Shown here in pieces: positions 58,290-64,000 of a DNA stretch of 64,000 bases. The notes under the pieces were generated by a model. That model saw only the letters and a list, made by a program, of their open reading frames with translations, was not told the origin of the DNA and searched no databases. The position numbers and the translations under genes were made by a program. The number at the start of each line of letters is the position of its first letter. Position 1 is the first letter of the stretch. Origin of the DNA: Blepharisma stoltei (Eukaryota > Ciliophora > Heterotrichea > Heterotrichida > Blepharismidae). The DNA lies in NCBI GenBank assembly GCA_914767885.1, contig CAJZBQ010000022.1:186001-250000 (forward strand), given 5' to 3'.

Positions 58290-58628
58290 GCTTACTTATT
58301 AATTAGTTTTAAGCCTGTCGTCTCGAATATAATTGCAACCTGCCCTTATAAATCCGAACTCATGGTATCACCCTTTTTTATGCGCTACCCCTAACTCCCA
58401 CACCACCAAGCCTCACAGAACATGCTACTCACTCTGTCATTGGCTCTTGGATATGTCTGACCTAAGAGTTTCCCTCCTTAGGTGCCTAGACAGTCAGAAC
58501 CCTCCTAAAATCCAAGGATAAGTCATATGAGCCTATCCCTAGTTTATGCCTTGTATAGCTGGATAAGAGCTACTGCGAAAACTGCAACTCATAATTATTA
58601 ATTTCAAAGCGCATGCCATTTATTATTA
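58290..58628 (-). mobile_element. SINE-like retroelement in array copy 3, ~340 bp
   Basis: 12-bp duplication TGA(G/A)CAAACTTG at 58278-58289 and 58629-58640. Head on the right (minus strand AATAATAAATGGCATGCGC). Removal rejoins K-K-N-G-Q-V-C-S-K-P-C-L-D-S-E-F-F, matching G-S-V-Q-S-K-P-L-I-N-K-S-E-F-F of copy 1. Confidence 0.8.
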
Positions 58629-59029
58629 TGAACAAACTTGACCATTTTTCTTAGTCCATAGCATATGATTAAGCTGGGTTTTTCCATCCCTAATCATACT
58701 TTCAGGGATGAGAATATTTAAACCGCTAATATTTGAGTAGACTGTTAGTAAACTATAAAAATCAAGCTGACTGCCGTTAAAAAGTTTCGGTAATGAGTTG
58801 GCAAAAGAAGAACTTTTAGATGCTTGGACTGAGTCTCTGAATAAGGATTTAATGGGGCTAACGCTTGAAGTACTTTCTGAACACAGAGAAATTTGGTCCT
58901 CATTCTCGAATTTTTCAATTCTTTCTTTGGCTCTATGAATAGAAACGACTGGCTCCATTGTTTACAAAATCTTGTTAAATATAAGGTAATTGATTTCCAT
59001 TTTAAGGTTAAATAATCCCCTTTAAAAGC

Positions 59030-59292
59030 AAGAAATCTAAGTTAGCGGCGGGAATTTTTCTACTCACTTATCAAAGGTCTTATTTTTAAAAAATTGTTTT
59101 TTTTTTTGAACATTCGAATGAAAACTGTTTAAAATTAATTTTTAAGTGCAACTGTTAAAAAATTAATATAATCAGCTGAAGATCTCATTTATATAATTAT
59201 TAATTATATAATAAATTATGATTTGTGTGCTAATTTTCCCAAGATAGGATTTTTCTAATAGTTTTGCTCGCTAACCAAATAAGGAGCAAGTT
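59030..59292 (+). mobile_element. Degenerate CTCCCC MITE, intergenic
   Basis: Keeps GATTTTTCTAATAGTTTTGCTCGC near the right end and an AT core, but the G/C tracts are lost. The following gap (59293-59890) is AT-rich with no supported gene. Confidence 0.4.
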
Positions 59293-59890
59293 TATATAAT
59301 AACTTGCGAAATTTTCATAGTCCATATATGCTGCTCTCTAACCTTTCAAGCCTAATTGCTTTAAATTCAATTAGAATCTCAAAGAAATTTGATAAAAAAT
59401 CGAGCTTGCTATACTCTCAAATAATAATAAGATTCATAAAAATATTTATAATTTCACCATTACTGCAATATGGAAATGTGTGGAATTTTCTAATAAATGG
59501 ATTTTCAATAAAAATGTTCAGCAAATATCCTTATTGTTTGCAAAAATTCTTATTCCTTGAAATGTAGAAATAAAAATATTTTTGAGTCATATTAAACTTA
59601 AAAAATCTTTGTTATTTTTCTATAAATTTGTATAGGTATTTTTGGTGCTGTTAAAGATGATATGAAGATGATTCATATCAGTTGTACAGCAAAAATAATT
59701 AAAAAATGGATTTCTGATTGAAAATTGAAAGATTTCAGATTTTTATATCATTTCTTAGGTATGGTTATTGATCAAAAGTAAGGATTTTAACGTTATAAAT
59801 GTTAAAAAGAGGGATGAATAGCGATAAAGATAATAAAGACTTTTATTAAAAAGATTACTAATAATTTTAAATTTAATTAATATCCAATTT

Positions 59891-62800
59891 TTATCTAGCA
59901 ACTAGTCTCTTCATAGATTTTACTTGAATCATAATTAGATTCCTGTCTTCTTCTGATACACTGAAATCATTCAAAGTGTTGACAAAAATATCAGCATTAG
60001 CTTTAGTTGCTTATAAGAAGCCCTCAGTAGGTTCTAGGACAATATCATTCCCCTTCTAAACGCTTCACAGCTAGCGCAATGCCTTTTGCTTGGTTTTTCT
60101 ACCCGGCAAGGACTTGCATTTGCTTACTGGTAGCTAGAATCGGGTGACTGTGTGAGTTGCCTTCTAGAAGTGTCTAAACTCGATTTTTTCTGGTCATTTG
60201 GCGACCAAGATGCAGCGCTGATATTGCTCTAGGGAATTCCCTGAATAACCTCGTGAGTATCCTAATGATTGATTGACTTCCATTTTTCCAAGCTTCTTTC
60301 CTCGCTAGCTTGAAAAAGTTAGGCTAGTTATTCTATCGTTACCGCTCCACCAAGTTGGCTAAAATCTGATTGGATGCACTCTCTTGAATATCTGATACTC
60401 ATCCCAAAGCTTCAAGTGCTGATGAGTCTCCGACTAAAGAAGTCTAGCTCGTCAATCAATTTTAAATTATATAGCAAAAATATCAGCAAAGCAATCGAAT
60501 TCACTCTCAGTAATCCCAATCTTCATATTCGCATGAACTGCACGTATCTTTCGTCGAAATTCTAGGTTCACGCTTCCTGAAAGAATTCTAAACATCCCAG
60601 AAACGATTTTTCCAAAATTTTCTAAATTCGTATTTTTAAAGTGTTTTTTAAGCATCTCAGTTGACAACACTTTTCTATAGAAAGACAGTATAAACTGATT
60701 CCAAAACTCTGTCCCTCCATATTTCTCCACTAAATTTTCTTGTTTCTTTTTCGCAACTTTAACACTTGTCACCATTTCGTCAAAATTACTTACAATATTT
60801 ACATAGTGTTTTCTAATATGGGTATAATTATTATCTTTCCATAAGGATTTACTTATGAAGAGATGCTGAAGCAGAGACTTGGAGAGAAGAACAGACCGGA
60901 TTGGGACCATTGCGTCAGTCAAGGCTAGACCGCGACTTTGGGCAAGTCCAGAGGAAGACTTAGGCTAGACTCTGCCATTTTAATAAAACTCGCCCATAAA
61001 GGTGAGTCGGAGGGATCGAGTTCTGACCCCACTTAAATAAACCCTCCTCGTCCATAAGGATTTACTTTGAGACTGGCATTGTGGTGGGGAATCATTTTTT
61101 TGCTTGAAGATTGGCGAAAAGAACTGTGCTCCATATAAAATAATATTATTTTGGATATTATCATGAGGACTTGTTGTGCATTCTGTATTTTTCCTACTCG
61201 GGGTTTCATCTGTATCTACTTGAGATCCATTGGTTTCTTCATTATCGGCTATTTTTGTATGGCTTAAATCTATTAGATCAATTTTACAAGCTTCATTCCT
61301 TAACGTATTTTTTTTTGAAATTCCTTTATTTAAATTTGAATTTCTAAAAATTACATCATGCTTGAAAATGTTGTTAACAGTTAAATTCGCTTCAGCTGTG
61401 ATTAGCAAATTCTGTGTTGACCTTGATCTTTTTGTTGGTTCTAGTTTTTGCATTTTTGTTGTATTTATATTTAAATCTGCTTCAGTTATATAATCTTTAC
61501 AATCTAGCAATACCCACTTGTTTTCTGAGTCCTGTATAAAATCAGCTATTATCCCTTTAAGTTGATTATGACTTGTAAAAAAGCAGGAATTCAAGAAAGC
61601 AACAATTTGATTTATCATGGCTTCAATTTCTGGTGCTTTTTTATAGCTTTCTATCGCATAACAACTTTCAATATCTTTGGTAATAACAAAATATTTTTTA
61701 TTTTCTTCTTCTTTTATTACATTTGAAGCTACATTTATATGAGGCAAAACTTCTTTTTTTGGGGAAATTCTTTCATTTGAATCTGCTCTTTTGCAGTCTT
61801 TTTTTATTTTTGGAGGAGAAAAATAGGATTGGGAGTGCTGGACGTTCATCAATTTGATGCCTGGATATGGTATATAGCTTAATCTTCTTTTTTTGATTTT
61901 GAGGGTTTTGAAATCAGATGCATCTGAATGGGATCGATTTCTACTATGGGAAGGTATATGGAAATTGTTATCAATTTTAAGCATTACATTACATTACATT
62001 AGAATTTATATCGCTTAACGTCCACTACGGGGTTACAACTCCAGGTTTATCACTCGCCTTTCGTCGCATCGGGCCCACCAGTCTGCTGGAGACAAACTCG
62101 CTTTGATCACCATGGTGCTTCCAGGGCAAATGTCCACGTCTTCGACGGCTCATGGATGAGCTACTTGCTTGTACATGGGTTGCTTTTCCGAAAAACCCAA
62201 AAAATGGATTTTTCTGGTCGGCTATCGGCAAAAAGGAAAAATGCAAAAGCCTGGGACGTAACGCCCCCAGTTTCACGCTAGGGAGTTGCCCGAATGGTCC
62301 AGAGGACTTTGCTGGGCTTCCCCTTTCCAACCTTGCACCCTCCTTCCCCACGAGGAAAAATCCACCCCTGAGAATAGACTTGGGCTAGGCTCTGAAAGCT
62401 ACCAGAATTGCTTACCTAGCATTGCTGTCCATCTCTGAAATGGTAAAACCTTGCCGGATATAATTAAAATATGAGTCGAGGCTGCATGGCCGGGAGGCCA
62501 TGCCCAGACGAAGACGCCATATTTTAATTATTATCAATTTTAAGCAGTTTTTCATCACATTCAGTTATATCGGTATTTGATCTGCTTCTCCCACGAAAGG
62601 GATGAGATTGGCTACTTGAGGTATTTTGACGTTGTACAGGGTACTTATTTTTATTTATTATTATGAAATATTTGTTTTTCATATTTTTCCTCCATAGGAC
62701 CCTTATTATTGTGGTGGGATTGGATTTTAGATCTATGAAGTGTTGCATTATTGATTTCTCTGAAGCCTTTTTTCATTCTGAAATTGCAATATCTTTAGAA

Positions 62801-63778
62801 AATATTGATGTTATATCTTCATTTTCATGCTTTAAGCAGCACAATGGAAAAGCTTTATTGGATTTTTCTTTTTTAAGATCGAAAAATTCTGTTTCGTTAC
62901 ATTTTTTTACAGAGACCTGTCCGCTGCCATTTGTAAAGATTAAATATGACTGAATATCCATTTTTCCTAATTTTAGAAGGGTTGTTGGGATATTTATTTG
63001 ACATTTAAAATCATTTGCATGCATTGCCAACAGTTTGTGGAAGCTAATTTTAGCATTAGCGTTTGGGAGCAAGCTATTTATTCTCTTAATATAATAATTT
63101 TGGCTTGATATAGGATTGCTAACCCCATCTATTTTTACTCCTTTCAAGAGACCTTTCTTCACAGAATCAAGTATAAAATTATCTATATCTTCTTGGAAGA
63201 TGGAAATTTCCTTAACTCCCCCGAACGATTGACTGTAAAAATTCCTAAAAATTTGGGAAAATTAACCCCCATCCTTGATCGAACGATTTTCATATCATGC
63301 AAATTTTATATATATATAAAAATATATTAGTTATCAAAAGCTTGGGAAGATGTGCATAATAAAGTTGTTGTCAGAGGCTTTGAGACAACAGAAAGCTACG
63401 GAATCAACCATCAGAAGTGCTTTAGTCATCAGCCTAGGCTTAAAAACTCAATAATCTAAAAATAGAGATCCTTTAAAATTTAAAATTTTAATTCAATAAG
63501 GAACAAATTAAAATTTATACAGTTTAAAGGGGTAGCCAAAAAATCAAATATTAAAAATTGGTATTTTTATGAAATTAATTGTAAAAATAATTATTAAATA
63601 CTCTTAACCCTCTTATTTAAAAATATATAAAAAAAATATTTTTTTTATTTTATATATAAAAATTTTTTAACCCCATCCTTGATCGAACAATGGCGAGCCG
63701 TTCGATCAAGGATGGGGGAGTAAGAAAACTTTCATTTTTCAAGTCTTTCAAAATCACTGGCAATTCCATCGTTTCCAT
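59891..63778 (-). CDS. Truncated-haemoglobin-tailed protein, array copy 4 (intact after four removals)
   Basis: ATG at 63778 (M-E-T-M-E-L-P-V-I-L-K-D-L-K). Removing one MITE (508 bp with TAA) and three SINEs with their duplications (563, 213 and 492 bp) leaves 2112 nt, 703 aa, in frame, almost the same length as copy 1. Joins read S-F-L-K-E-I-S-I, L-L-K-I-D-N-N-F-H-I, K-S-L-W-K-D-N-N and F-A-D-I-F-V-N-T-L. The conserved blocks I-I-R-V-L-W-R-K, E-S-C-Y-A-I-E-S, E-I-E-A-M-I-N-Q-I-V, D-F-I-Q-D-S-E-N-K-W-V-L-L are present. Globin: E-K-Y-G-G-T-E-F-W, F-Y-R-K-V-L (TyrB10), H-F-K-N-T-N-L, R-A-V-H-A-N (proximal His). Two extra residues follow the proximal His region compared with copy 1. Confidence 0.8.
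59996..60474 (-). mobile_element. SINE-like retroelement within the globin domain of copy 4, ~480 bp
   Basis: Perfect 13-bp duplication CAAAAATATCAGC at 59983-59995 and 60475-60487. Body shares GGGAATTCCCTGAATAACCT and the TTGACTTCC/TTTCCA tracts with the copy in the MYST gene. Removal restores D-C-F-A-D-I-F-V-N-T-L-N-D-F. Confidence 0.85.
60855..61051. mobile_element. Short SINE-like element in copy 4, ~197 bp
   Basis: Perfect 16-bp duplication CCATAAGGATTTACTT at 60839-60854 and 61052-61067. Contains GATCGAGTTCTGACCCCAC, resembling a Pol III B box. Excision joins S-K-S-L-W-K-D-N-N. Confidence 0.85.
61984..62526 (-). mobile_element. SINE-like retroelement in copy 4, ~543 bp, with simple-repeat tail
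   Basis: 20-bp duplication ATT(G/A)TTATCAATTTTAAGCA at 61964-61983 and 62527-62546. The head at the right forms stems TTAAAATATG/CATATTTTAA and GCATGGCC/GGCCATGC. The opposite end is a (TAATG)n tail on the minus strand. This is the most complete copy in the window. Confidence 0.9.
63213..63723 (+). mobile_element. MITE of a third TIR subfamily, 508 bp, in copy 4
   Basis: TAA at 63213-63215 and 63721-63723. Left end CTCCCCCGAACGATTGAC; a direct internal copy CCCCCATCCTTGATCGAAC at about 63266; the right end is a hairpin CCCCATCCTTGATCGAAC with its complement ending GGGGGAG. Excision leaving one TAA reads S-F-L-K-E-I-S-I in frame. Confidence 0.85.
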
Positions 63779-63865
63779 TTGGATTTTATAAAGCTTAGAA
63801 ATAGAAAATGAGCAAATTTTTTACGGTTTAAAATTGAGAAAATTAAACATAAAGAGGAAAGTATT

Positions 63866-64000
63866 ATGAATTTTGACTTAAAGAGGCAATTGCTTGAAAT
63901 AACTCCTTTTGGAAAATCCCTTAAGTGCATATATAAACTATTTAAATCTTATTTGGAGCAAAAATATCCTTTCTTTCCTTTTTATTTAAGTATTGTAAGA
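63866..64000 (+). CDS. Possible start of a gene running off the window
   Basis: ATG at 63866 opens a frame of 45 codons (M-N-F-D-L-K-R-Q-L-L-E-I-T-P-F-G) with no stop by the end. It is divergent from array copy 4. Too short to assign. Confidence 0.35.
   Translation, partial: MNFDLKRQLLEITPFGKSLKCIYKLFKSYLEQKYPFFPFYLSIVR

Larger units (their letters stand above)
55682..58958 (-). pseudogene. Truncated-haemoglobin-tailed protein, array copy 3 (probably degenerate)
   Basis: Parts in order from 58958: an N-terminal region (M-E-P-V-V-S-I-H-R-A-K, fairly diverged), a SINE at 58290-58628, the Q-N-F-I-C-P-H-S-N-P-A-S-I-T-R-V-L-W-K block, M-M-L-K-T-T-K-S-L, a nested pair of MITEs, N-N-P-Y-R-I-K, E-I-D-D-M-V-D-Q-I, F-I-Q-S-K-D-R-K-W-V-F-L, an unresolved insertion (about 56625-56760), and a globin domain Q-R-Y-G-G-D-E-F-W ... 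R-S-V-H-Q-N-L-K-I. Removing the outer MITE (708 bp) leaves a one-base excess at the join, and a stop lies at the third insertion. It may still be functional if my boundaries are wrong. Confidence 0.6.

Noticed and set aside
59304-59567. Plus-strand 87-codon frame
   Set aside because: AT-rich, Ile/Leu/Ser/Lys-biased composition as expected by chance in this DNA, with no motif or neighbour support.

Overview
Organism and genome type. The window reads as the germline (micronuclear) genome of a heterotrich ciliate, most likely Blepharisma or a close relative. In-frame TGA codons fall where conserved tryptophans belong (PP2C at 11386, MYST acetyltransferase at 29448, enhancer-of-polycomb at 32174, NHE at 22573), while TAA and TAG act as stops. 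One intron is visible (47890-47904) and is 15 nt long. The DNA is AT-rich with short intergenic gaps. Many genes are interrupted by segments whose removal between short direct repeats (TA, TNA, or 11-20 bp target duplications) restores the reading frame and a conserved protein motif. This is what internal eliminated sequences (IESs) of a germline genome look like. The genus and the germline status are inferences.

Layout. 1-6645: a cluster of von Willebrand A (vWA) genes on the minus strand: a decayed copy, a copy fused behind a channel-like membrane region, and a Pro/Gln-rich copy carrying an IES. 7.5-32.7 kb: a dense housekeeping block with eIF2A, a PP2C phosphatase, a MEK-like pseudokinase, RPB3, COP9 signalosome subunit 1, kinesin-13, a myristoylated protease-like/kelch protein, an EGF-NHE exchanger, kinesin-8, a MYST acetyltransferase (Esa1/Tip60 type) and, facing it, enhancer of polycomb (Epl1). 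32.7-43.3 kb: a gene-poor block with ARF1, a dead ARF copy, a small gene, a PPTC7-type phosphatase and many copies of a miniature element. 43.4-48.8 kb: mitochondrial uL1, a WD40 protein (EDC4/Varicose-like) and two unknowns. 48.85-63.8 kb: a tandem array of four large paralogues ending in a truncated-haemoglobin domain. Two look intact after removal of insertions (701 and 703 residues) and two look degenerate.

Mobile DNA. Two classes dominate. (1) A MITE family with TNA target duplications, termini of the form CTCCCC-N10-GAAC and a strong hairpin at one end; copies lie between genes and inside coding sequence, one nested in another. (2) GC-richer, SINE-like retroelements of about 200-590 bp with 11-20 bp target duplications and, in several copies, a hairpin head at one end; at least six sit inside coding sequences that read through once they are removed. 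Plain TA-bounded IESs of 72-366 bp are also present.

How the genes relate. Esa1-type MYST and Epl1 are the two core partners of the piccolo NuA4 acetyltransferase and lie tail to tail here. The haemoglobin-tailed array appears to be a lineage-specific, recently duplicated family and is the strongest candidate for something undescribed.
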